DNA of 64,000 nt from Vreelandella azerica (GTDB lineage Bacteria; Pseudomonadota; Gammaproteobacteria; Pseudomonadales; Halomonadaceae): NCBI RefSeq assembly GCF_013112225.1, contig NZ_JABFHI010000002.1:1-64000 (forward strand). Direction: 5' to 3'. Position numbers and translations under genes: made by a program. The notes beneath the pieces are model-generated. The model searched no databases and was not told the origin of the DNA. It saw only the letters and a list, made by a program, of their open reading frames with translations. This document shows, piece after piece, positions 1-12,088 of the stretch (positions within the stretch are counted from its first letter, which is position 1; every line of letters starts with the position of its first letter).

Positions 1-1
1 G

Positions 2-976
2 GTCCACCTCATTCAGTCAGGTAAAGAAACTCATCTTTCTGTAGCTACTAGTCTGACGAATACTGGCACTGTTGCTGCAGCTGATGACCTAACCATTAAT
101 GCTACCAGTGTCGACAGCAGTGGAACCCTGGCCGCGGGTCTGAACAGTGAAGGCCAGCTAGCCGACTTTGCCGCAGAGGGTAGCGTACTCACCGTTACCA
201 CCACGGAGGACCTGACCTCCACCGGTACCAACCTAGCGCAGGGCCAGCTGACGCTGGACGGTGATAACGTCGACCTGAGCGAAAGCCAGACTAGTGCCTA
301 CGAGGCTGACATTACGGCGCGTGGTGATCTGGCGAGTTGGCAGGCGAACATCGTCACTAACGAAAGCTTATCGCTCCAAGCTGAGGGGGCGCTTGATAAC
401 ACCGGGGGTACACTTTCTAGCCAGCAAGGTGACTTACGTGTTGGGGCACTAAGCCTGAACAACGATCAGGGGAAACTGCTCGCCGACAATAACCTTGATA
501 TCAGCCTCAGTGAAAGCCTGAGCAACACGGACGGCACGGTATATGCGGGCAATAACGCCAGACTCGATACGGGGGCGCTCACTAACACCGGCACCATCGC
601 TGCCGCCAACCAGCTGACCATAGACGCTTCAAGCGTTGACAGTACGGGTACTCTGGCTGCGGGTCTGAGTACTGACGGTAGCCGCAGAGCGATAGATGCT
701 AATGGTGCTGAACTCAGTATCACTACCCGCGGTGACCTGAAGGCCTCCGGCCAGAATCTGGCGTCGGGCCGTCTGATGCTGGAAGGTGCCAACGTTGACC
801 TGAGCAAAAGCCAGACGAGCGCTTATAGCGCTGATATTGCGGCGCGTCGTGATCTCGATACCTGGCAGGGAAGCATTGTCACTAATGAGAGCTTATCGCT
901 CCAGGCTGAAGGGGGCTTGATAACACCGGTGGCACGCTTTCCAGTGAGAGCGGCGATTTGGTTATCAGGGCGCTGA
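2..976 (+). pseudogene. cdiA segment 1: haemagglutinin repeats
   Basis: This frame is open from base 2, so the gene starts before the window. It encodes nearly two copies of the ~175-residue repeat (motifs SVDSSGTLAAGLNSEG, ASGRLMLEGANVDLS, TDGTVYAGNNA). Near 911-917 the phrase AEGALDNTGGTL, present in other copies, becomes AEGGLITPVARF because one base is missing, and the frame then runs to a spurious stop at 976. Continuation is in the next frame. Confidence 0.75.
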
Positions 977-2217
977 GCTTGAACAACAACCAGGGCGAGT
1001 TGCTCTCAGGTGATGACCTTGGTGTCAGCCTCAGTGAAAGCCTTAGCAATACTGATGGTACTGTTTACGCCGGTGGCGACGTTACGCTTGAGACGGGGGC
1101 GTTGACCAGTACCGGTACCATTGCGGCGCAAAACGACCTAACGATTGACGCGTTAAGCGTCGACAGCAGTGGCACCCTGGCCGCTGGCCTGAACAGTGAA
1201 GGTCAGTTAGCCAACGTTGCGGCAGACGGCAGTGCGCTTAGCATTACGGCGACAGAGGACCTGACGGCCACCGGCACCAACCTGGCCTCGGGCCATCTGA
1301 CGCTGGAAGGCGCTAACATTGACCTGAGCGAAAGCCAGACCAGCGCTGACAGTGCCGGTATTACCGCGCGAGGGGATCTTGCTACCTGGCAGGCGAACAT
1401 CGTCACTAACCAAGGCTTATCGCTTGAGACTAACGGTGCACTCGACAACACCGGGGGTACACTGTCCAGCCAGGAGGGTAACCTACGCGTTGAGGTGCTA
1501 AGCCTGAACAACGACCGGGGCACCCTGGTCGCGGGCAATAACCTTAGCGCCATCACGGAAGACGCCTTTACGAACACGGACGGCACGGTCTATGCGGGCA
1601 ATAACGCCAGTCTCGATACGGGGGCACTTACCAACAACAGCACCATTGCAGCGCAAAACGACCTGACGATTGAGGCGTCAAGCGTTGACAGCACCGGCAC
1701 CCTGGCGGCGGGCTTGAACAGTGAAGGTAACCTGGCCGAATTTGCCGTAGAAGGCGGCGCACTCGACATTACCGCCACGGATGACCTGACCGCCATCGGG
1801 TCCAACCTGGCCTCGGGCAGCCTGACGTTGGACGGTAAGAACATCGATCTGAGCGACAGCCAGACCAGCGCGTTTGAGGCTGACATCGAGGCAAAAGGCA
1901 CGCTCAGCACACGTGAAGCGAATGTGGTGACGAACGACAACCTATCGCTTGAGGTGGAAGGGGCGTTCGACAACACCGATGGCACGCTGTCCAGTGAGGC
2001 CGGTGAGTTGCGTCTTGAGGCACTCAGCCTGGATAACACCGATGGCACGGTTTACGCGGATGGCAATACCACCCTCAACGCCAAGCAATCCATTGATAAC
2101 ACTGGTGGCAGCCTTTACAGCGAACAGGGCGACTTACAGTTGGGGGCAGGTAGCCTCAGCAACACCGGCGGCACGGTCTATGCGGGCAATAACGCTAATC
2201 TCGATACGGGGTGTTGA
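958..2217 (+). pseudogene. cdiA segment 2: haemagglutinin repeats
   Basis: Continuation of the beta-helix repeat region (repeat motifs SLNNNQGELLSGDDL, LSNTDGTVYAGG, ALTSTGTIAAQN). It has no start site of its own; the apparent start lies inside the repeat. The frame ends in LDTGC because the run of G at 2208-2211 has four bases where sister copies have five (LDTGVLTSTGTI continues in the next frame). Confidence 0.75.
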
Positions 2218-5200
2218 CCAGTACCGGTACCATTGCGGCGGCGGAGAACTTAAGCATTGACGCGTTAAGCGTCGATAGCAGTGGCACGCTGGCAGCGGGT
2301 CTGAACACTAAAGGAAGCCTTAACGAAGGCGGCAGTGCGCTTACGATAGAAGCCAACGAGGATCTGACGGCCACGGGTACCAACCTAGCCTCGGGCCATC
2401 TGACGCTGGAAGGCGCTAACATTGACCTGAGCGAAAGCCAGACCAGCGCTGACAGCGCTGATATTACAGCGCGAGGGGATCTTGACACCTGGCAGGCAAA
2501 CATCGTCACTAACGAAAGCTTATCGCTTAAGGCAGAAGGGACGTTCGACAACACCGAGGGCGTGTTGTCTAGCCAGGAAGGTGACTTGCGTGTTGAGGCA
2601 CTAAGCCTGAATAACGACCAGGGTGAGTTGCTCGCAGGTAATGACCTTGATGTCAGCCTCAGTGAAAGCCTGAGTAACACTGACGGCACGGTCTATGCGG
2701 GCAACAACGCCACCCTTGATACGGGGGTGCTCACCAACAACAGCACCATCGCAGCGGAAAATAATCTGACCATTGACGCGTCAAGCGTTGACAGCACCGG
2801 CACCCTGGCGGCGGGCTTGAACAGTGAAGGTAACCTGGCCGAATTTGCCGTAGAAGGCAGCGGGCTCAGCATTACCACCACGGATGATCTGACCGCCACC
2901 GGCACCAACCTGGCCTCGGGCAGTCTGACGCTGGAAGGCGACAACATCGACCTGAGCGACAGCCAGACCAGTGCTTACAGCGCCGATATTACGGCGGGAG
3001 GCACGCTCAGCACACGTGAAGCCAATGTCGTCACTCAAGAAGATTTGTCGATTCAGGCTAACGGCGCTCTGGATAATAATACCCAGGGCACGCTGTCCAG
3101 TGAAAACGGCGAGCTGAGCCTTAAGGCGCTCAGCTTGGATAACACCGACGGCACGGTTTACGCAGGTGGCAGTACCAGTCTCGATGTCAAGCAAGCCGTT
3201 GATAACGTCGGTGGATCGCTGTACAGCGAGCAAGGTGATGTGAGTTTACAAGCAGGTGGTCTGATCAACACCGAAGGCGGCACGGTTTACGCCGGTGGCG
3301 AAGCCAGGTTTGATACCGCTGCGTTAACCAATACCGGCACGATTGCATCGGCTGAAAACCTGACGATTGACGCGTTAAGCGTCGACAGCAGCGGCACCCT
3401 GGCCGCGGGCCTGAACAGTGAAGGTAACCTGGCCGAATTTGCCGTAGAAGGCAGCGCGCTCAGCATTACCACCACAGAAGACCTGACGGCCACGGGTACC
3501 AACCTGGCCTCGGGCCATCTGACGCTGGACGGTAACAACATCGACCTGAGCGAAAGCCAGATGAGCGCTTATAGAGCTGACATTACAGCGCGAGGTGATC
3601 TTGCTACCTGGCAGGCGAACATCGTCACTAACGAAAGCTTATCGCTCCAGGCTGAGGGGGCGCTTGATAACACCGGTGGCACGCTTTCCAGTGAGAGCGG
3701 CGATTTAGTTATCAGGGCGCTGAGCTTGAACAACAACCAGGGCAAGTTGCTCTCAGGTGATGACCTTGGTGTCAGCCTCAGTGAAAGCCTTAGCAATACT
3801 GATGGTACTGTTTACGCCAGTGGCGAAGCCAAGCTTGATACCGCTGCGTTAACCAGTACCGGTACCATTGCATCGGCTGAAAACCTGACGATTGACGCGT
3901 TAAGCGTCGATAGCAGTGGCACGCTGTCCAGTGAGAATGGCTCCCTGAGCCTTGAGGCGCTCAGCCTGGATAACACCGATGGCACGGTATATGCCGGTAG
4001 TGATGTCACCCTTGAGACGGATCAGGCCATTGATAACGTTGGTGGTAGCCTGTACAGCGAGCAGGGTGATCTGCGTTTGCAAGCAGGTGATCTGAGTAAC
4101 ACCGAAGGCGGCACGGTTTACGCCGGTGGCGAAGCCAGGTTTGATACCGCTGCGTTAGCCAATACCGGTACCATTGCATCGGCTGAAAACCTGACGATTG
4201 ACGCGTTAAGCGTCGACAGCAGCGGCACCCTGGCCGCGGGCCTGAACAGTGAAGGTAACCTGGCCGAATTTGCCGTAGAAGGCAGCGCGCTCAGCATTAC
4301 CACCACAGAAGACCTGACGGCCACGGGTACCAACCTGGCCTCGGGCCATCTGACGCTGGACGGTAACAACATCGACCTGAGCGAAAGCCAGACGAGCGCT
4401 TATAGAGCTGACATTACAGCGCGAGGTGATCTTGCTACCTGGCAGGCGAACATTGTCACTAACAAAAGCTTATCGCTTGAGACTGACGGTGCACTCAACA
4501 ACACCGGGGGTACACTGTCCAGCCAGGAAGGTAACCTACGCGTTGAGGGGCATAGCCTGAACAACGATCAGGGCACCCTGGTTGCGGGCAATGACCTCGA
4601 CGCCATCACCACCGGCGACTTGACTAACACCGACGGCACGGTCTATGCGGGCAACAACGCCACCCTCGACACGGGAGCACTGACCAGCACCAGCACCATT
4701 GCGGCGCAAAATAACCTGACCATTGATGCGTTAAGCGTGGACAGCAGTGGCACCCTGGCCGCGGGCTTGAACAGTGAAGGTAAGCTGGTCGACTTTGCTA
4801 AAGACGGCAGTGCGCTTACCGTTACTACCACGGATGACCTGACAGCCACCGGCACCAACCTGGCCTCGGGCCGCCTGACGCTGGAAGGCACCAACATTGA
4901 CCTTAGCCAAAGCCAGACAAGCGCGTATGACGCCGACATTGCAGCGGAAGGCGCGCTCAGTACCCGTGAAGCCAGTGTGGTGACGAATGACAACCTATCG
5001 CTTGTGGCCAAGGGGGCGTTTGATAACACCGAGGGCACGCTGTCCAGTGAGAATGGCACCCTGAGCCTTAAGGCGCTCAGCCTGGATAACAACACCGATG
5101 GCACGGTGTATGCCGGCAGCCATGTCACTCTTGAGACGGATCAAGCCATTGATAACGTTGGTGGCAGCCTGTACAGCGAGCAGGGAGATCTGCGTTTGCA

Positions 5201-6227
5201 AGCAGGTGATCTGAGCAACACCGAAGGTGGCACGGTTTACGCCGGTGGCGAAGCCTCGCTTAAGACGGAAGCGTTGACCAGTACCGGTACCATTGCGGCG
5301 GCTGAGAACCTGGCTATTGACGCGTTAAGCGTCGATAGCAGTGGCACGCTGGCAGCGGGTCTGAACACTAAAGGAAGCCTCAACGAAGGCGGCAGTGCGC
5401 TTACGATAAAAGCCGACGAGGATCTGACGGCCACGGATACCAACCTGGCCTCGGGCCATCTGACGCTGGAAGGCGCTAACATTGACCTGAGCGAAAGCCA
5501 GACCAGCGCTGACAGCGCTGGTATTACAGCGCGAGGGGATCTTGCTACCTGGCAGGCGAACATCGTCACTAACGAAAGCTTATCGCTTGAGACTGACGGT
5601 GCACTCGACAACACCGGGGGTACGCTGTCCAGCCAGGAAGGTGACCTACGCATTGATGCGTTAAGCCTGAACAACGATCAGGGCATCCTGGTTGCGGGTA
5701 ACAACCTCGATGCCACTACCACCGGCGACTTGACTAACACCGACGGCACGGTCTACGCGGGCAATAACGCCAATCTCGATACGGGGGCGCTGACCAGCAA
5801 CAGCACCATTGCGGCGGCGGAGAACCTAAGCATTAACGCGTTAAGCGTTGACAGCACCGGCACCCTGGCGGCGGGGCTGAACAGTGAAGGTAAGCTGGTC
5901 GACTTTGCTAAAGACGGCAGTGCGCTTACCGTTACTACCACGGATGACCTGACAGCCACCGGCACCAACCTGGCCTCGGGTAGCCTGACGCTGAAAGGCA
6001 ACAACATCGACCTGAGCGACAGCCAGACCAGTGCTTACAGCGCCGATATTACGGCAAAAGGCACGCTCAGCACACGTGAAGCCAATGTGGTGACGAACGA
6101 AACCCTATCGCTTGAGGCGGAAGGGGCACTCGACAACACCGGTGGCATGATGTATGCCGGTGGCGAAGCGAACCTGACGACGGGTGGCCTCACGAACACC
6201 AACCTTATGGGCCGGACAACAAGCTGA
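2211..6227 (+). pseudogene. cdiA segment 3: haemagglutinin repeats, longest intact stretch
   Basis: A stretch of 1,338 residues made almost entirely of the ~175-residue repeat, with variant blocks that insert an extra SLYSEQGDLRLQAGDLSNTEG unit. The 3291-3640 and 4122-4471 stretches are almost identical at a distance of 831 bp, indicating a recent internal duplication or gene conversion. The frame ends at NTNLMGRTTS because the G run at 6209-6211 is one base short; with an extra G it reads LMGPDNKLTNIGTIAAAENL. Confidence 0.75.
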
Positions 6228-9200
6228 CGAATATCGGCACCATTGCAGCGGCTGAGAACCTGACCATTAAAGCTGCCAGTATCGAGAGTGATGGCACCCT
6301 GACAGCGGGTCTGAAGGCTGACGGGAGTCTCAACAAAGGTGGCAGCGCGCTTACCATAGAAGCCAAGAAAGTCCTGACCGCTAACGGGACCAACCTGGCC
6401 TCGGGCCATCTTTCGCTGGACGGTAAGAGCATCGACCTGAGCGAAAGCCAGACCAATGCTTACAGCGCCGCCATTACGTCGAAAGAGGCGCTGAATACGG
6501 ACAACGCGAATATTATTACTCGTGTTGACAGCAAGATTGGGGCTAGGAGCCTGAATAATATCAACGGCACCATCTACGCCGGTGGAGAAGCCAATCTGAG
6601 TGTTAAAGGTTCACTCACCAACGAAGGCACGATCGCAGCGGCTGAGAACCTGACGATTAACGCCATCAGCGTCGACAGTGATGGCACTTTGGCCGCTGGC
6701 CTGAACAGTGAAGGCAAATTAGCCGACTTTGCGGAAGGTGGCAGTGCACTCAGCATCACCGCTACTGAAGACCTGACGGCGACGGGTATAAATCTGGCAT
6801 CGGGTAGCCTGACGCTGGAAGGGGGCAATGTTGATATAAGCAAGAGCCAGACCAGCGCTTACAGTGCAATCTTTGATGCTCGAGGTGACCTCGGTATAGA
6901 AGGTGCCTCAATTGCCACTCAGGATAGCTTGTCGCTTACTACATCAGGCGCACTCGATAACACAGGAGGTACGCTGGCTAGCCAGGGTGGCGACCTTAGT
7001 ATTGAGGCGCTAAGCCTGGGCAATGACGAAGGAACCTTGTCAGCGGGTAACAACCTGGATGTCACCCTCGATGAGCACCTGACTAACACCAAAGGAACCA
7101 TTTACGCGGGTAAGGAAGCCACGCTAAACACCGGGGCCCTCACCAGTACAGGCATTATTGCCGCGGCTGATAACCTGACCGTTAACGCAGCCAGTGTTGA
7201 TAGCAGCGGCACCCTGGTGGCGGGACTGAAGGCTGACGGGAAACTCAACGAAGGTGCTCGTGCGCTCACCATTACTGCCTCAGGCAACCTAACTGCCACC
7301 GGTAACAACCTCGCCACTGGAGACATGTTACTGAAAGGTGGCAACATTGACCTGAGTAACAGCCAGAGCAGCGCTGAGACTGCCAACATAACAGCGAAAG
7401 GCGCGCTAAATACCAGCAATGCCAACCTTGTCACCCAAAGTGATGTCACGCTTAATGCTCAAAGCCTGAAGAATGCTAAAGGTAAGGTTTACGCTGGCAA
7501 TGACGCTAACCTTGTTATCGGCACAATGGACAGCTCCGGCGTCATTGCCGCGGCTGATAACCTGGACATTAACGCAGCCAGTATTGATAGCAGTGGCACC
7601 CTGGCCGCGGGCTTGAAGACTGATGGCAGCCTCAATGAAAGCGGTAATCTAAACGTTTCCACCACTGGTAAATTAACCGCCACAGACAATAACCTAGCCG
7701 TGGGCGACTTGGTAATGAAAGGCAGCAGCGTTGATGTCAGCGGCAGCCAGACCAGCGCTGACCGTATAACCCTGAAGGCTGACAGCCCAGCAGGCCCAAT
7801 GGTCCCGTTAGATACCAGTGACGCCAATATTGTGGCGCAGGAAAGCCTGACAATAACAGCTGACCGAGCACTGGATAACACGAACGGCGTTTTGGCATCA
7901 CAGGCAGGCAACCTGAAGATCGATGCCAACGGTGTGATTAACGCCGGCGGCTTGATGGTAGCGGCTGAGGAACTTGGTGTTGAAGCACATGACAGAAACA
8001 TCATTAACACCGGTGGCAGCATGCTTGCCGAAGGTGATATCACGCTCCTAACCAAGGCCGATATTTACAACGAACAAGGCCTTATCCAGTCCAATGCGGG
8101 TGTTTCCCTGAGTGCTGTGACCCTTGGCAACCGCCAGACCAGTGGAGATGACCAGGGTGTTGTCGGCAACAACGCAGACATCACGGCCACTAAAGTTGAT
8201 AACACCGAAGGTCAGATATTAGCCGGGAACAATCTCGCTATTACCGCTGTTGACTCAGCTATTGTTGAAACATCCATTATCAACGATAGCGGTATTCTCA
8301 ATGCTCAGCGCGCACTGACGCTAAAGGATAGCGCCAGTACGGCAGCAAAACGCAACCTTGAGATCAGCAATAATGGCGGGGAGATTGTCGCCAATCATGA
8401 CATCTACCCTGAGGCTGCTTCCGTTACGATTGCAGCCAAATCGCTCGATTTGAGCGGTACCCTGGAAAGCGGCGGCAATATGTCGCTGGACTTGGTCGGT
8501 GACCTGGCAACCGCCGATGGTGAGAAAATGAGCACCGAGGGCGTACTGAGTTTACATCTGCAGGGCGGGGTGAATAACACCTTTACTAACGCTGGAAGCT
8601 GGGAAGGTGGCACCGGCCTTGTGATAAAGGCTGATGAGATTATCAATCAGCAGAGCGGTAAGTTACGCAGTGGCGGCACGACTACGCTAAATACCCAGCA
8701 AGCGAGTAAAGGAAGCATCACCAACCGCGGCTTAATCAACGGCAACGATACGCGCATTAGCAGTCATACGGTAGAAAATGTCGGCAGCGGGCGAATCTAC
8801 GGTGACCATATCGCGATAGAAGCCGACACGCTGACTAACCGAGAAATAGACGAAGATGGAACAATGCAATCGGCGACCATCGCCGCGCGAGAGCGCTTGG
8901 ATATTGGTGCTGCCCATATCACTAACCAAGAAGGCTCAGTGCTTTTAAGCAATGGTGACATGGCCATTGGTGGCAAGCTGTCTAACTACCGTGCCGTGGT
9001 CGATGGTAGTGAAAATGCGACAACGCTTAACAACAATAGCGCCACCATTGAGAGCTTAGGCGATATGACGCTAGCGGCCGATACGCTGCGCAATACCAAT
9101 GAGCATTTTGAAACTAAGGAGGAATATTTAGGTACGACTGAGATGACTTTTATTAAGGTGTTAGGGAAAGATGTTGTTATTGATGATGATGAGCTAATTT

Positions 9201-9457
9201 TTAGGCCAGCTATGGGCTGGAATACCAAGGTGGATGAGGGCCAGCTCTATTGGGTTCAGGATGAGGTGCCAGTACCGGCACCAGAACATCCGGACCCATC
9301 TTTGAATTGGGCAGGTTATTACACCTACCATAATGGATCTGGTGCAGAAGCCATCTACAGCTGGGACCAGTACCTTGTTGAACGTAAAGAATATACAACT
9401 AAAGTGAGCTCTAGTGATCCCGGTTTGATTAGAACAGGTGGAAACCTTACCCTATGA
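6212..9457 (+). pseudogene. cdiA segment 4: end of repeats and non-repetitive haemagglutinin region
   Basis: Repeats become more diverged after about 7000 and fade out near 7750. The rest is typical non-repetitive filamentous haemagglutinin (alternating short hydrophobic strands, NTGGSMLAEGDITL, NQQSGKLRSGGTTTL). It ends at an in-frame TGA at 9455-9457, after which the same frame stays open with normal haemagglutinin wording (LLNDKSRIIVGERI). The TGA is thus a nonsense change, perhaps from CGA or TGG, not a frameshift. An internal start at 6689 would lie within a repeat and is not credible. Confidence 0.75.
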
Positions 9458-12088
9458 GGACAAGATTTATTAAATGATAAAAGTCGTATAATTGTGGGAG
9501 AGAGAATACAAGTTAATGACGGCGATGGATTAGAAGAAATACAAAATGTAGGGGCTGAAGGAATACATCGTATTAGTTCAAGCGGTTACCGGTTTCGATC
9601 TTACAGGTACGCCCCCGCCCCACATGGTAGTGATGGACCATATGGAGGTGCGCAGCCCGCAGGGAGACGCTTCGAATATAAAGGAGACTATTTACCACCC
9701 GACCAAGTTGAAACTTTTGAACTAGAAGTTTCTAAAGTACAGGAAAACGCCTCTTTCTCGAGCAGCGGCGTTGATGCGGGTAAGCATTTTGACGCCAACA
9801 GCACTGCCAGTGGGGTTAAAACCGGCAACTCCGAGACCGCGGGTGACGCGCTCGATGGCCAACAGGTCAGCCACGACCCACATCAAGTCAATGAGGTCGA
9901 GAGCGAGACAGGTGAGGTCAGTGTTAATCCTGAAGTAGTAACGGGTGCCCCTGTACAGTCGGAACTGGAACCGGCGGGTGGTGCTAACGCCCCAGGCACT
10001 GCGGCGAACCGCGCCAACGGTGTGAATACAGATGTTGATAGCGTCAACGGCGCCTCAGTCACTGCGGCCAGTTCAGGCACCGCAACCAACCTTGCCAACG
10101 GCGTGGATACAGAGGTTGATGGCGTCAGCAGTGCCTCAATCACTGCCTCCAGTTCAGGCACTGCGGCGAACCGCGCCAACGGCGTGGATACGGATACTGG
10201 TGGCGTCAACAGCGCCACAGTCACTGCGGCTAGTTCAGGCACCGCAACTAACCGTGCCAACAGCGTGGATACAGATGCTGATGGCGTTAACGGCGCCACA
10301 GTCACTGCTGCCAGTTCAGGCACCGCAACCAACCGTGCTTACGGCGTGAGTACGCAGACGGATGGTGTTAAAAGCGCCTCAGTGACTGCTGCTAATGCTG
10401 GCAACGCCACCACTAACACCAACGGTGTCAATACAGACACTCAGGGAACGACCAAGGCCACGTTAAACACCCGTTCTTCAAGCGTTGCTCAAGGGACGGC
10501 GGCACTTCCCGGTGGTAATGCCCCGCTTGATCATGCAAGCCCTAGCCAGGGCGCACAGGCAACGGCGGGGTTGACCGCACAGTCGGCACCGAGTGTCTTG
10601 CTGCCGACCAGTAGTCTCTTCACCATTGATCCTGGTAGTAACGCGCGTTACCTGGTGGCGACGGACCCTGAGTTCACCAATCACGAAAACTGGCTTTCCA
10701 GCGATTACCTACTCAATGCATTGGAAATGGATCCTACGCGTATCCAAAAACGCCTGGGTGACGGCTATTATGAACAAAGGCTTATTCGTGATCAGATTGC
10801 CGCGCTCACCGGCTACCGCTTCCTGGGTGACTACCACAGCGATGATGCACAATACGCCGACCTGATGAACGCGGGGGCTGCCTTTGCCGATGAGTATAAG
10901 CTGCGCCCCGGTGTTGCGTTGACGTCGGATCAAATGGCCCAGCTCACCAACGACATCGTCTGGCTGGTGACGCAAAGGGTGCAGTTGCCCGACGGCAGCA
11001 CTACCACCGCCCTGATGCCCAAGGTCTATCTGGCTCCCCGCGAAGGCGACCTGGCCGCCAATGGGGATTTGTTAGGCGGCCACAATGGCACCCTGATCAG
11101 CGCCCGTGATGTCGACTTGGCCCTGAGCGGCGACCTTAACAACAGCGGTACCATTGCCGGGCGCAACATGGTCGATATCAGCGCCCAGAACCTCAACAAC
11201 AGTGGCCGCATCCAGGGCGATATCGCGTTAATTGATGCCCGTCAGGACATCAACATTGACGGCGGCAGCATTGCCGCCAATACCGGCATGGCGTTGCAGG
11301 CGGGCGGGGATATCAACATCGCCAGTACGCTCCACAGCGCCGCCAACGAGATCGATGGTAACGAGATCGATGGTAATAGCTTCAGCCTGCAAGGCATCGA
11401 CCGAGTAGCCGGGCTTTACGTCAGCGACGAGGCGGGTAACCTGCTGGTCAGCGCGGGTGGTGCGATTAACCTCTCCGCTGCCGAACTACATAACATCGGC
11501 AGTGGCGTGACTCAGCTCACGGCAGGCAGCGATATCAACCTGGACACCCTGGAGGTTGGCCAACGTCACGAACTCAACTGGGATGCCAACAACTACCATC
11601 ACCAAAGCCATAGCGAAGAGATCGGCAGCGTGATCACCGGCGGCGGGGCGATTAACCTCACTGCCGGGCAGGATATCAACCTGCGCGCCGCCACCGTTGA
11701 CGCTCAAAGCGCGTTGGCCCTGAACGCCATTGGCGGTGATATCACCCTGGAAGCGGGCCAGCGTACCGAGAGCCTGGCCGAAGGGCATAGCTCAAGCAGC
11801 GGTGGCCTGTTCTCCAGCAAAACCAAGGTCACCCGCACCCACAACGCCAGCACCCAGGCATTGGCCAGCGAGCTGGGCGGGCAGACGGTCAGCCTTATCA
11901 GTGGGGAAGACATCCGCGTCAGTGGTGCCAATATCGTTGCCGACCAGGCTCTGGGTATGCATGCCGGGGGCAACCTCACCCTCGATGCCGAACAGAACAC
12001 CCTGAGCAACAGCCATTTCAGCCGCAGCAAAAAAGTGGCCTGTTCAGTGGTGGGTTTGGCATTAACCTCGGTAGCCAACGGCAGATGA
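9458..12088 (+). pseudogene. cdiA segment 5: 27-residue repeat spacer and conserved CdiA core
   Basis: Same frame as the preceding segment, after the TGA. Contains a charged linker, six copies of a 27-residue Thr/Ala/Asn-rich repeat (about 9983-10465), then the CdiA core that is best conserved in the family (motifs LLPTSSLFTIDPGSNARYL, GDGYYEQRLIRDQIAALTGYRFL, LRPGVALTSDQMAQL) and haemagglutinin repeats. The frame ends wrongly after SRSKKVACSV because an A run at 12029-12034 holds six bases; seven gives SRSKKSGLFSGGFGINLGSQ and joins the next frame. Confidence 0.8.
9983..10465 (+). repeat. 81-bp (27-residue) tandem repeat in cdiA spacer
   Basis: The string gttcaggcac recurs at 10071, 10152, 10233 and 10314, exactly 81 bp apart, with degenerate copies before and after. 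The consensus residue pattern is SSGTATNRANGVDTDADGV followed by NGATVTAA. It is low complexity, rich in Thr, Ala, Asn and Ser and without aromatic residues, so it is probably an extended linker between the stalk and the conserved CdiA core. Confidence 0.85.

Larger units (their letters stand above)
2..7750 (+). repeat. Long-period tandem repeats (~525 bp) in cdiA
   Basis: The phrase encoding TLAAGL(N/K)(S/T) recurs near 131, 655, 1180, 1703, 2296, 2808, 3401, 4232, 4755, 5352, 5868, 6305, 6695, 7220 and 7600. Most spacings are 510-595 bp (175 residues typical) and all are in the reading register of the protein once frameshifts are repaired. Repeats encode beta-helix rungs of the secreted stalk. 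The high identity makes this region prone to recombination and assembly error. Confidence 0.85.

Noticed and set aside
466-9228. Long minus-strand frames opposite the cdiA repeats (Ser/Val/Leu/Arg-rich)
   Set aside because: They repeat with the same period as the plus-strand repeats and have no family features; they are antisense shadows of repetitive coding sequence.
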